From Bathynomus jamesi (taxonomy: Eukaryota > Arthropoda > Malacostraca > Isopoda > Cirolanidae): 64,000 bases of DNA. The notes under the pieces were generated by a model. The model made no database searches. It saw only the letters and a list, made by a program, of their open reading frames with translations, and was not told the origin of the DNA. Where the stretch lies: positions 1-64,000 of the forward strand of contig JAJOZX010012041.1 of NCBI GenBank assembly GCA_023014485.1, written 5' to 3'. The position numbers were made by a program, and so were the translations under genes. This document shows positions 43,346 through 55,769 of this stretch, one piece after another (positions within the stretch are counted from its first letter, which is position 1; each line of letters starts with the position of its first letter).

Positions 43346-44436
43346 ACATTCAACTGCAAGTATGTAGAAAGAATAGGCATTTGGAAGAGTGAAGTCCATG
43401 GTGTAATGGTATCGCGTCTGACCGGCAATCGGAAGATCCGGGTTCGATTCCAGGTGGTTACTTCATTTTTTCATTTGTTCCGTTTTCTCTCTCTCGTCTT
43501 GCGCGGAATATCCTATACAAGCGTCGTTCTTTACGTATTTATACTGCGTGTTCTTTGCAGTTGAATGTATATAATGTTACGGCATGCGGGAGGTGCCCCG
43601 GGGCATTGGTTTCTGCGAGTATGTAGAGAATTACGGCATTTGGAAGAGTGAAGTCCATGGTGTAATGGATCGCGTCTGACCGGCAATCGGAAGATCCCGG
43701 TTCGATTCCAGGTGGTTACTTCATTTTTCATTTGTTCCGTTTTCTCTCTCTCGTCTTGCGCGGAATATCTCCTATACAAGCGTCGTTCTTTACGTTATTT
43801 ATACGCGTGTTCTTTGCAGTTGAATGTATATAATGTTACGGCATGCGGGAGGTGCCCCCTTGGGCATTGGTTCTGCGAGTATGTAGAAGAATTACGGCAT
43901 TTGGAAGAGGAAGTCCATGGTGTAATGGTATCGCGTCTGACCGGCAATCGGAAGATCCCGGGTTCGATTCCAGGTGGTTACTTCATTTTTCATTTGTTCC
44001 GTTTCTTCTCTCGTCTTCTTGCGCGGAATATCTCCTATACAAGCGTCGTTTATTACGTTATTTATACTGGCGTGTTCTTTGCAGTTGAATGTATATAATG
44101 TACGGCAGCGGAGGTGCCCCCTTGGGCATTGGTTCTGCGAGTATGTAGAAGAATTACGGCATTTGAAGAGTGAAGTCATGGTGTAATGGTATCGGCGTCT
44201 GACCGGCAATCGGAAGATCCGGGTTCGATTCCCAGGTGGTTACTTCATTTTTCATTTGTTCCGTTTTCTCTCTCTCGTCTTGCGCGGAATATCTCCTATA
44301 CAAGCGTCGTTCTTTACGTTATTTATACTGCGTGTTCTTTGCAGTTGAATGTATATAATGTTACGGCATGCGGGAGGTGCCCCCTTGGGGCATTGGTTTC
44401 TGCGAGTAGTAGAAGAATTACGGCATTTGGAAGAGT

Positions 44437-44512
44437 GAAGTCCATGGTGTAATGGTATCGCGTCTGACCGGCAATCGGAAGATCCCGGGTTCGATTCCCA
44501 GGTGGTTACTTC
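44437..44512 (+). tRNA. tRNA-like gene, representative unit 5 of the array; isotype undetermined
   Basis: Box A TGGTGTAATGG (44445-44455) and box B GGTTCGATTCC (44488-44498) match the tRNA consensus exactly, 43 bp apart. A run of seven T follows at 44514-44520, a standard Pol III terminator. D stem GTGT/TCGC is weak. The anticodon stem TCTGA/TCGGA (44463-44467, 44475-44479) closes a 7-nt loop CCGGCAA that has C instead of the universal U33; read literally the anticodon would be GGC. The T stem CCCGGG/CCCAGG has one C-A mismatch. The ends pair as an extended acceptor: GAAGTCCA with TGGTTACTTC, 3+5 bp with a TT bulge. The body resembles Arg/Gln-type class I tRNAs. It is best called a tRNA-like RNA gene until expression is shown. 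Confidence 0.6.
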
Positions 44513-44513
44513 A

Positions 44514-44520
44514 TTTTTTT
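44514..44520 (+). terminator. Pol III oligo-T terminator (representative unit)
   Basis: T7 just after the acceptor 3' arm. Other units have T4 to T7 at the same place, all long enough for Pol III termination. Confidence 0.65.
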
Positions 44521-47500
44521 CATTTGTTCCGTTTTCTCTCTCTCGTCTTGCGCGGAATATCTCCTATACAAGCGTCGTTCTTTACGTTATTTATACTGCG
44601 TGTTCTTTGCAGTTGAATGTATATAATGTTACGGCATGCGGGAGGTGCCCCCTTGGGGCATTGGTTTCTGCGAGTATGTAGAAGAATTACGGCATTTGGA
44701 AGAGTGAAGTCCATGGTGTAATGGTATCGCGTCTGACCGGCAATCGGAAGATCCCGGGTTCGATTCCCAGGTGGTTACTTCATTTTTCATTTGTTCCGTT
44801 TTCTCTCTCTCGTCTTGCGCGGAATATCTCCTATACAAGCGTCGTTCTTTACGTTATTTATACTGCGTGTTCTTTGCAGTTGAATGTATATAATGTTACG
44901 GCATGCGGGAGGTGCCCCCTTGGGGCATTGGTTTCTGCGAGTATGTAGAAGAATTACGGCATTTGGAAGAGGAAGTCCATGGTGTAATGGTATCGCGTCT
45001 GACCGCAATCGGAAGATTCCGGGTTCGATTCCCAGGTGGTTACTTCATTTTTTCATTTGTTCCGTTTTCTCTCTCTCGTCTTGCGCGGAATATCTCCTAT
45101 ACAAGCGTCGTTCTTTACGTTATTTATACTGCGTGTTCTTTGCAGTTGAATGTATATAATGTTACGGCATGCGGGAGGTGCCCCCTTGGGGCATTGGTTT
45201 CTGCGAGTATGTAGAAGAATTACGGCATTTGGAAGAGTGAAGTCCATGGTGTAATGGTATCGCGTCTGACCGGCAATCGGAAGATCCCGGGTTCGATTCC
45301 CAGGTGGTTACTTCATTTTTTCATTGTTCCGTTTTCTCTCTCTCGTCTTGCGCGGAATATCTCCTATACAAGCGTCGTCTTTACGTTATTTATACTGCGT
45401 GTTCTTTGCAGTTGAATGTATAATGTTACGGCATGCGGGAGGTGCCCCCTTGGGGCATTGGTTTCTGCGAGTATGTAGAAGAATTACGGCATTTGGAAGA
45501 GTGAAGTCCATGGTGTAATGGTATCGCGTCTGACGGCAATCGGAAGATCCCGGGTTCGATTCCCAGGTGGTTACTTCATTTTTCATTTGTTCCGTTTTCT
45601 CTCTTCGTCTTGCGCGGAATACTCCTATACAAGCGTCGTTCTACGTTATTTATACTGCGTGTTCTTTGCAGTTGAATGTATATAATGTTACGGCATGCGG
45701 GAGGTGCCCCCTTGGGGCATTGGTTTCTGCGAGTATGTAGAAGAATTACGGCATTTGGAAGAGTGAAGTCCATGGTGTAATGGTACGCGTCTGACCGGCA
45801 ATCGGAAGATCCCGGGTTCGATTCCCAGGTGGTTACTTTCATTTTTTCATTTGTTCCGTTTTCTCTCTCTCGTCTTGCGCGGAATATCTCCTATACAAGC
45901 GTCGTTCTTTACGTTATTTATACTGCGTGTTCTTTGCAGTTGAATGTATATAATGTTACGGCATGCGGGAGGTGCCCCCTTGGGGCATTGGTTTCTGCGA
46001 GTATGTAGAAGAATACGGCATTTGGAAGAGTGAAGTCCATGGGTAATGGTATCGCGTCTGACCGGCAATCGGAAGATCCCGGGTTCGATTCCCAGGTGGT
46101 TACTTCATTTTTTCATTTGTTCCGTTTTCTCTCTCTCGTCTTGCGCGGAATATCTCCTATACAAGCGTCGTTCTTTACGTATTTATACTGCGTGTTCTTT
46201 GCAGTTGAATGTATATAATGTTACGGCATGCGGGAGGTGCCCCCTTGGGGCATTGGTTTCTGCGAGTATGTAGAAGAATTACGGCATTTGGAAGAGTGAA
46301 GTCCATGGTGTAATGGTATCGCGTCTGACCGGCAATCGGAAGATCCCGGGTTCGATTCCAGGTGGTTACTTCATTTTTTCATTTGTTCCGTTTTCTCTCT
46401 CTCGTCTTGCGCGGAATATCTCCTATACAAGCGTCGTTCTTTACGTTATTTATACTGCGTGTTCTTTGCAGTTGAATGTATATAATGTTACGGCATGCGG
46501 GAGGTGCCCCCTTGGGGCATTGGTTTCTGCGAGTATGTAGAAGAATTACGGCATTTGGAAGAGTGAAGTCCATGGTGTAATGGTATCGCGTCTGACCGGC
46601 AATCGGAAGATCCCGGGTTCGATTCCCAGGTGGTTACTTCATTTTTTCATTTGTTCCGTTTTCTCTCTCTGTCTTGCGCGGAATATCTCCTATACAAGCG
46701 TCGTTCTTTACGTTATTTATACTGCGTGTTCTTTGCAGTTGAATGTATATAATGTTACGGCATGCGGGAGGTGCCCCCGGGCATTGGTTTCTGCGAGTAT
46801 GTAGAAGAATACGGCATTTGGAAGAGTGAAGTCCATGGTGTAATGGTATCGCGTCTGACCGGCAATCGGAAGATTCCGGGTTCGATTCCAGGTGGTTACT
46901 TCATTTTTTCATTTGTTCCGTTTTCTCTCTCTCGTCTTGCGCGGAATATCTCCTATACAAGCGTCGTTCTTTACGTTATTTATACTGCGTGTTCTTTGCA
47001 GTGAATGTATATAATGTTACGGCATGCGGGAGGTGCCCCCTTGGGGCATTGGTTTCTGCGAGTATGTAGAAGAATTACGGCATTTGGAAGAGTGAAGTCC
47101 ATGGTGTAATGGTATCGCGTCTCTGACCGGCAATCGGAAGATCCCGGGTTCGATCCCAGGTGGTTTACTTCATTTTTTCATTTGTTCCGTTTTCTCTCTC
47201 TCGTCTTGCGCGGAATATCTCCTATACAAGCGTCGTTCTTTACGTTATTTATACTGCGTGTTCTTTGCAGTTGAATGTATATAATGTTACGGCATGCGGG
47301 AGGTGCCCCCTTGGGGCATTGGTTTCTGCGAGTATGTAGAGAATTACGGCATTTGGAAGAGTGAAGTCCATGGTGTAATGGTATCGCGTCTGACCGGCAA
47401 TCGGAAGATCCCGGGTTCGATTCCCAGGTGGTTACTTCTTTTTTTCATTTGTTCCGTTTTCTCTCTCTCGTCTTGCGCGGAATATCTCCTATACAAGCGT

Positions 47501-50500
47501 CGTTCTTTACGTTATTTACTGCGTGTTCTTTGCAGTTGAATGTATATAATGTTACGGCATGCGGGAGGTGCCCCCTTGGGGCATTGGTTTCTGCGAGTAT
47601 GTAGAAGAATTACGGCATTTGGAAGAGTGAAGTCCATGGTGTAATGGTATCGCGTCTGACCGGCAATCGGAAGATCCCGGTTCGATTCCCAGGTGGTTAC
47701 TTCTTTTTTCATTTGTTCCGTTTTCTCTCTCTCGTCTTGCGCGGAATATCTCCTATACAAGCGCGTTCTTTACGTTATTTATACTGCGTGTTCTTTGCAG
47801 TTGAATGTATATAATGTTACGGCATGCGGGAGGTGCCCCCTTGGGGCATTGGTTTCTGCGAGTATGTAGAAGATTACGGCATTTGGAAGAGTGAAGTCCA
47901 TGGTGTAATGGTATCGCGTCTGACCGGCAATCGGAAGATCCCGGGTTCGATTCCCAGGTGGTTACTTCATTTTTTCATTTGTTCCGTTTTCTCTCTCTCG
48001 TCTTGCGCGGAATATCTCCTATACAAGCGTCGTTCTTTACGTTATTTATACTGCGTGTTCTTTGCAGTTGAATGTATATAATGTTACGGCATGCGGGAGG
48101 TCCCCTTGGGGCATTGGTTTCTGCGAGTATGTAGAAGAATTACGGCATTTGGAAGAGTGAAGTCCATGGTGTAATGGTATCGCGTCTGACCGGCAATCGG
48201 AAGATCCCGGGTCGATTCCCAGGTGGTTACTTCATTTTTTCATTTGTTCCGTTTTCTCTCTCTCGTCTTGCGCGGAATATCTCCTATACAAGCGTCGTTC
48301 TTTACGTTATTTATACTGCGTGTTCTTTGCAGTTGAATGTATATATGTTACGGCATGCGGGAGGTGCCCCCTTGGGGCATTGGTTTCTGCGAGTATGTAA
48401 AGAATTACGGCATTTGGAAGAGTGAAGTCCATGGTGTAATGGTATCGCGTCTGACCGGCAATCGGAAGATCCGGGTTCGATTCCCAGGTGGTTACTTCAT
48501 TTTTTCATTTGTTCCGTTTTCTCTCTCTCGTCTTGCGCGGAATATCTCCTATACAAGCGTCGTTCTTTACGTTATTTATACTGCGTGTTCTTTGCAGTTG
48601 AATGTATATAATGTTACGGCATGCGGGAGGTGCCCCCTTGGGGCATTGGTTTCTGCGAGTATGTAGAAGAATACGGCATTTGGAAGAGTGAAGTCCATGG
48701 TGTAATGGTATCGCGTCTGACCGGCAATCGGAAGATCCCGGGTTCGATTCCCAGGTGGTTACTTCATTTTTTCATTTGTTCCGTTTTCTCTCTCTCGTCT
48801 TGCGCGGAATATCTCCTATACAAGCGTCGTTCTTTACGTTATTTATACTGCGTGTTCTTTGCAGTTGAATGTATATAATGTTACGGCATGCGGGAGGTGC
48901 CCCCTTGGGGCATTGGTTTCTGCGTGTATGTAGAAGAATTACGGCATTTGGAAGAGTGAAGTCCATGGTGTAATGGTATCGCGTCTGACCGGCAATCGGA
49001 AGATTCCGGGTTCGATTCCCAGGTGGTTACTTCATTTTTTCATTTGTTCCGTTTTCTCTCTCTCGTCTTGCGCGGAATATCCCTATACAAGCGTCGTTCT
49101 TTACGTTATTTATACTGCGTGTTCTTTGCAGTTGAATGTATATAATGTTACGGCATGCGGGAGGTGCCCCCTTGGGGCATTGGTTTCTGCGAGTATGTAG
49201 AAGAATTACGGCATTTGGAAGAGTGAAGTCCATGGTGTAATGGTATCGCGTCTGACCGGCAATCGGAAGATCCCGGGTTCGATTCCCAGGTGGTTACTTC
49301 ATTTTTTCATTTGTTCCGTTTTCTCTCTCTCGTCTTGCGCGGAATATCTCCTATACAAGCGTCGTTCTTTACGTTATTTATACTGCGTGTTCTTTGCAGT
49401 TGAATGTATATAATGTTACGGCATGCGGGAGGTGCCCCCTTGGGGCATTGGTTTCTGCGAGTATGTAGAAGAATTACGGCATTTGGAAGAGTGAAGTCCA
49501 TGGTGTAATGGTATCGCGTCTGACCGGCAATCGGAAGATCCCGGGTTCGATTCCCAGGTGGTTACTTCATTTTCATTTGTTCCGTTTTCTCTCTCTCGTC
49601 TTGCGCGGAATATCTCCTATACAAGCGTCGTTCTTTACGTTATTTATACTGCGTGTTCTTTGCAGTTGAATGTATATAATGTTACGGCATGCGGGAGGTG
49701 CCCCTTGGGGCATTGGTTTCTGCGAGTATGTAGAAAATTACGGCATTTGGAAGAGTGAAGTCCATGGTGTAATGGTATCCGTCTGACCGGCAATCGGAAG
49801 ATCCCGGGTTCGATTCCCAGGTGGTTACTTCATTTTTCATTTGTTCCGTTTTCTCTCTCTCGTCTGCGCGGAATACTCCTATACAAGCGTCGTTCTTTAC
49901 GTTATTTATACTGCGTGTTCTTTGCAGTTGAATGTATATAATGTTACGGCATGCGGGAGGTGCCCCTTGGGGCATTGGTTTCTGCGAGTATGTAGAAGAA
50001 TTACGGCATTTGGAAGAGTGAAGTCCATGGTGTAATGGTATCGCGTCTGACCGGCAATCGGAAGATCCCGGGTTCGATTCCCAGGTGGTTACTTCATTTT
50101 TCATTTGTTCCGTTTTCTCTCTCTCGTCTTGCGCGGAATATCTCCTATACAAGCGTCGTTCTTTACGTTATTTATACTGCGTGTTCTTTGCAGTTGAATG
50201 TATATAATGTTACGGCATGCGGGAGGTGCCCCCTTGGGGCATTGGTTTCTGCGAGTATGTAGAAGAATTACGGCATTTGGAAGAGTGAAGTCCATGTGTA
50301 ATGGTATCGCGTCTGCCGGCAATCGGAAGATCCCGGGTTCGATTCCCAGGTGGTTACTTTCATTTTTTCATTTGTTCCGTTTTCTCTCTCTCGTCTTGCG
50401 CGGAATATCTCCTATACAAGCGTCGTTCTTTACGTTATTTATACTGCGTGTTCTTTGCAGTTGAATGTATATAATGTTACGGCATGCGGGAGGTGCCCCC

Positions 50501-52557
50501 TTGGGGCATTGGTTTCTGCGAGTATGTAGAAGAATTACGGCATTTGGAAGAGTGAAGTCCATGGTGTAATGGTATCGCGTCTGACCGGCAATCGGAAGAT
50601 CCCGGGTTCGATTCCCAGGGGTTACTTCATTTTTTCATTTGTTCCGTTTTCTCTCTCTCGTCTTGCGCGGATATCTCCTATACAAGCGTCGTTCTTACGT
50701 TATTTATACTGCGTGTTCTTTGCAGTTGAATGTATATAATGTTACGGCATGCGGGAGGTGCCCCCTTGGGCATTGGTTTCTGCGAGTATGTAGAAGAATT
50801 ACGGCATTTGGAAGAGTGAAGTCCATGGTGTAATGGTATCGCGTCTGACCGGCATCGGAAGATTCCGGGTTCGATTCCCAGGTGGTTACTTCATTTTTTC
50901 ATTTGTTCCGTTTTCTCTCTCTCGTCTTGCGCGGAATATCTCCTATACAAGCGTCGTTCTTTACGTTATTTATACTGCGTGTTCTTTGCAGTTGAATGTA
51001 TATAATGTTACGGCATGCGGGAGGTGCCCCCTTGGGCATTGGTTTCTGCGAGTATGTAGAAGAATTACGGCATTTGGAAGAGTGAATCCATGTGTAATGG
51101 TATCGCGTCTGACCGGCAATCGGAAGATCCCGGGTTCGATTCCAGGTGGTTACTTCATTTTTTCATTTGTTCCGTTTTCTCTCTCTCGTCTTGCGCGGAA
51201 TATCTCCTATACAAGCGTCGTTCTTTACGTTATTTATACTGCGTGTTCTTTGCAGTTGAATGTATATAATGTTACGGCATGCGGGAGGTGCCCCCTTGGG
51301 GCATTGGTTTCTGCGAGTATGTAGAAGAATTACGGCATTTGGAAGAGTGAAGTCCATGGTGTAATGGTATCGCGTCTGACCGGCAATCGGAAGATCCCGG
51401 GTTCGATTCCCAGGTGGTTACTTCATTTTTTCATTTGTTCCGTTTTCTCTCTCTCGTCTTGCGCGGAATATCTCCTATACAGCGTCGTTCTTTACGTTAT
51501 TTATACTGCGTGTTCTTTGCAGTTGAATGTATATGAATGTTCGGCATGCGGGAGGTGCCCCCTTGGGGCATTGGTTTCTGCGAGTATGTAGAAGAATTAA
51601 CGGCATTTGGAAGAGTGAAGTCCATGGTGTAATGGTATCGCGTCTGACCGGCAATCGAAGATCCCGGGTTCGATTCCCAGGTGGTTACTTCATTTTTCAT
51701 TTGTTCCGTTTTCTCTCTCGTCTTGCGCGGAATATCTCCTATACAAGCGTCGTTCTTTACGTTATTTATACTGCGTGTTCTTTGCAGTTGAAGTATATAA
51801 TGTTCGGCATGCGGGAGGTGCCCCCTTGGGGCATTGGTTTCTGCGAGTATGTAGAAGAATTACGGCATTTGGAGAGTGAAGTCCATGGTGTAATGGTATC
51901 GCGTCTGACCGGCAATCGGAAGATCCCGGGTTCGATTCCCAGGTGGTTACTTCATTTTTTCATTTGTTCGTTTTCTCTCTCTCGTCTTGCGCGGAATATC
52001 TCCTATCACAAGCGTCGTTCTTTACGTATTTATACTGCGTGTTCTTTGCAGTTGAATGTATTAATGTTACGGCATGCGGGAGGTGCCCCCTTGGGGCATT
52101 GGTTTCTGCGAGTATGTAGAAGAATTACGGCATTTGGAAGAGTGAAGTCCATGGTGTAATGGTATCCGTCTGACCGGCAATCGGAAGATCCCGGGTTTCG
52201 ATTCCCAGGTGTTCTTCATTTTTTCATTTGTTCCGTTTTCTCTCTCTCGTCTTGCGCGGAATATCTCCTATACAAGCGTCGTTCTTTACGTTATTTATAC
52301 TGCGTGTTCTTTGCAGTTGAATGTATATAATGTTACGGCATGCGGGAGGTGCCCCCTTGGGGCATTGGTTTCTGCGAGTATGTAGAAGAATTACGGCATT
52401 TGGAAGAGTGAAGTCCATGGTGTAATGGTATCGCCGTCTGACCGGCAATCGGAAGATTCGGGTTCGATTCCCAGGTGGTTACTTCATTTTTTCATTTGTT
52501 CCGTTTTCTCTCTCTCGTCTTGCGCGGAATATCTCCTATACAAGCGTCGTTCTTTAC

Positions 52558-52620
52558 GATATATATATATATATATATATATATTTTATTTTTTTTTTTA
52601 TTTTTTTTTATTTTATGGTA
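52558..52620. repeat. (TA)n and T-rich tract at right edge of the array
   Basis: The last unit stops within its spacer at TTCTTTACG and passes directly into TA repeats and then T/A-rich sequence. Confidence 0.9.
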
Positions 52621-54253
52621 ATGAGAGTCCATCACACACAGGGATGCAAGTACAGTATATCCTAATTTCCAAGGTTCCCTAGAGTTACCTTTCACAGTTT
52701 TCATAAGGAAGGCAGCACCGCTTCTAAATTCTGATTCCTAACATGTTTTTACAAGCCAAACAAATGCAGGACTCTATATGTTACAACATGTCATAAATGA
52801 GCCCTTTATTTCTGATATTTCATTGACATTATTAGAATGATACTTACTTACCTTTATAATTACTTATAAATTTTATTTCAAGTTTTTCCTCAATTCTTTC
52901 TTTTAATTCAACATCACCTTTTAGTATCTGGTGATCTCATAGTGCTAGTGTCCCTGAGCAACTGAGACAATGAGAAAATGAACAAAACGGATATTGTTCC
53001 CGCCATTTGCCCTTGGCCCCTCCCCCACCTCCTGCCAAAAAAAAAATAAATAAGTAAATAAAAATGGTTTCCCATTTCTCAAACCTCGCCCAAACAGACA
53101 CCAACTTATTTATGTTATCTTGCCCAACTATAGCTACAGAGTTTTTTATCAAGATTTACAAAGAAGATAGGACCAATAATTCTGCATTTGAAGGCTATTA
53201 CACAACAGGTTTTATGTTAGGTACTTTAAAAGATTTTCCCAAGTATCCTTCAAACTTTCTTTTATGAATACAGTCAAAGAATATCTATTTGAGAGCATTT
53301 TGTGAATAAAGAGGTTTTTCATTTGGTTCAAGAGATATTCATTAGCTTCGGTACCCACAAAATTTAGAAGCAAGAAAATGGTTACCATAAAAGTTTTGAG
53401 CCTCATTAAGGATTTGTACTGACCTAGTGAAAACCTCAAATTTGACATCTTGCCATAAAAATTCTTGATTTAGGGGCTCTTACGAGACTGACATATCTAA
53501 CCAAAAGGATTTAAGTAAAAACTAAAAGAATACCAAGACAGATCAACTATCAACAGCCAATGATTGAGACCCTACAACTCGCCTTCACTTGGAAAAAGTA
53601 TAAATGTCTTTATAAACATCAAGCTTAAATGGTATACTGTATTTTCTTTTGAATACAATCCCAATACCCTCAAATCTCAACAGTTTAACTGTTTAAGAAT
53701 CCTAACTCTGTGGATATTAAAAATATTCAGTAAAATACCATACAACCAAAGAAATGTGGTAAATTTAGGTCAACTCTGTCAACTACATGTACAGTATTAG
53801 CTTTTAATCAGTTTTATTCTTCTATTTGTGAATAATAACAGACAGGATTTTCAATAATAGTGGGGTTGGAGGGAAAAATTCCAAACCCCTCCCCATGAAA
53901 GCTAAATGAGCTCTTGTCCCCCTCCTCTCAAAAATTTCTAATGCGAGGCTTAACATCATTGGTAAAGTCCAGAATCAAAACATAGTTCGAAACCAAGTCC
54001 AAAATTACTGACAACCCAACTTAACATAATTATCACTAAGGTAATATAAACTCTCTCTGAACTGCACCTGTATTCTAGAATTTTGCCATATCATTTGTAA
54101 AACTTTGAAACTTGTTATAGTTTAAACAGTATAGGAGTTTCTGACATCTTTTCAATCAAGTGGAGCAATATAAAGTACTATATTCTTTTTATTTCATTAA
54201 TAGGCTATACGATACATTGAACAAGAAAACGTAACGAGCCTACATTCAACAGA
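52621..54253. other. AT-rich sequence, no gene seen
   Basis: Short ORFs only, none with a recognisable domain. Confidence 0.55.
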
Positions 54254-54261
54254 CAATTTAC
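54254..54261. repeat. 8-bp target duplication (left)
   Basis: CAATTTAC, identical to 54849-54856. Confidence 0.93.
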
Positions 54262-54848
54262 TAGGGATGTACAGATATATCGGTAGATTTTTAAAAACAT
54301 CGGTATCGCCCGATATTTCAAAAGTACAATTTTTCCAAAATTATTAATAAAACACTATTTAGTGGATGAAATTTCCAATATTTTATTGTTTTATCACTTC
54401 ACATAATTCGTTATTTTTTCACAAGGGTTAAGTTCTCATGTAAAAATAGCAGCTGCTCTGTATGTTCATTGTTCAGGAGAGCGCCGATTTCTAGCAGCAC
54501 TGGCATTGTTTCCTCCAATACTGAACATGCATTCGCTCGCAACTGTTGTTGATGGTGCTCCCAAATATCTCTGAGCTAAGTTCCCCCAAAACACATTTAC
54601 TAAGCCCAACATAGACCCACAGTCCAATTGTATAACAAACAAAACTATGACATCTAATGCAGTGTTGCTATCTTTAATGAAAAGGATTACTGCTGTTGCC
54701 AAATTTTCAACACAGAAAATAAATTATGAATACGTTACAAAAATGACAAACTAAACCCTAGCTGGATATCGGTATCGGTTATCGGCCGATACTGTTTCTA
54801 ATTATCGGTATCGGTTATCGGCTAAAAAGCGATACCGGTACATCCCTA
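54262..54848 (-). mobile_element. hAT element (587 bp, GGGATGTACCGGTATC family), copy 1
   Basis: TIRs TAGGGATGTACAGATAT (left) and, on the minus strand, TAGGGATGTACCGGTATC (right). Subterminal CGGTATCG/CGATACCG repeats. Perfect 8-bp duplication. Carries a transposase remnant on the minus strand. Confidence 0.93.
54466..54702 (-). pseudogene. hAT transposase C-terminal remnant
   Basis: Reads ALDVIVLFVIQLDCGSMLGL, then AQRYLGAPSTTVASECMFSI and GGNNASAARNRRSP, the hAT C-terminal signature (YL.AP.T...SE..FS..G) with the catalytic-type Glu in ASE. N-terminus and other catalytic parts are missing. Confidence 0.75.
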
Positions 54849-54856
54849 CAATTTAC
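54849..54856. repeat. 8-bp target duplication (right)
   Basis: CAATTTAC. Confidence 0.93.
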
Positions 54857-55769
54857 ACACAAAAATTTTACTCTGCAAACACTAAAAAAGTTTTGCATTT
54901 CTAAAATGCTGATGAATTATGGTAGTGGTGTCAGACGATAGCAAAAAATAAATTCTAAACATTCAGTTGTACTTTTCATAAAATTAAAGATAAAACAAGA
55001 GATTCCTTCTATTATTTTTTAAGGAAAAAATACACACAATTCCATCAGGTAAATAGCTACATAATTAAAAAAAATTAAGCAATTAAGAAATAGTTTTAAA
55101 AGTCAATCCTTTTTCGAAGTATTTAATCCTACATAAATATACTAAATTTTTCCTATTCATTAGTTACCCACCTACCTTCCAACATCAACCTACTGTACAA
55201 TAACACCTTTAATTAATAAAAAGATAAGGAGTGAGCTATCAGCTTTTCTTACCAGCAATAAATACCATTAAAGCGCTTTCCAAATCTAATATACTTCATC
55301 TTTGAGAGATAAATATGCAAAATTTTAAAAAATTCAATGTTTTTCCATGAATACTTTTTGTAAAGATTGTGATAAAAATGGATACTAAAATGTTGGGGAC
55401 TTGGGGAGCATGAGGCTGTACAGAGTACCAGTATCTACACTGTGGGTAGATAAAATGCTGAGCAATTGGCATGTTGGGGGTAGGGTAGGTGAAATATTTC
55501 TTCATAAAGTGAATTTTGAATTTGCCCACACTATACACCCAAATCATCCACAATTTTACCCACCCATACCAAACCCCACACTGCCCCTTGTCCCACATTA
55601 TAGTATATATCATAAAATATACCCAATATCATATCAATGAAACTAGCTACCCATTACTTTTCCTAATACTGTATTTGTTTATAAGCTAAAGTTGGCCTAT
55701 AATAAAGTAGTTTAGGCCTATATGAAAAAGAATATTATTCCTATTGAACATCTAAAATAGGATTTGCCA
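54857..55769. other. AT-rich sequence, no gene seen
   Basis: Nothing recognised; the ORF pair at 55296-55640 lies in opposite frames of the same stretch and has no domain. Confidence 0.55.

Larger units (their letters stand above)
43346..52558 (+). repeat. Tandem array of 35 tRNA-like genes in ~265-bp units
   Basis: Head-to-tail, all in one orientation. The GTCC that opens each tRNA-like body lies near 43394, 43653, 43913, 44174, 44440, 44709, 44975, 45242, 45506, 45768, 46035, 46301, 46568, 46831, 47097, 47366, 47632, 47896, 48162, 48427, 48693, 48961, 49228, 49496, 49760, 50023, 50290, 50557, 50821, 51087, 51352, 51620, 51881, 52147 and 52413; mean spacing 265 bp. Copies are nearly identical except for scattered one- or two-base indels, denser in the first four and in 51500-52200. 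Each unit: tRNA-like body (~76 nt), oligo-T, CT-rich tract, spacer with TGTATATAATG, hairpin TGCCCCCTTGGGGCA, next body. Both array edges are TA microsatellites. The first unit is divergent upstream of its body and the last is cut in its spacer. Confidence 0.95.

Noticed and set aside
44468..44474. Calling the array units tRNA-Ala(GGC)
   Set aside because: The loop lacks U33 and the acceptor is abnormal; the anticodon position is uncertain, so no isotype is assigned.
43380..52550. Dozens of recurrent 60-160-codon ORFs in the array (e.g. MVSRLTGNRKIPGS, MDFTLPNAVILLHTRRNQ)
   Set aside because: They are translations of the tRNA-like unit on both strands. Frames change with every indel and no unit preserves one, so no protein is supported.
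43346..52558. CRISPR array
   Set aside because: Unit is ~265 bp with no variable spacers, the whole unit repeats, and the context is a eukaryotic genome.
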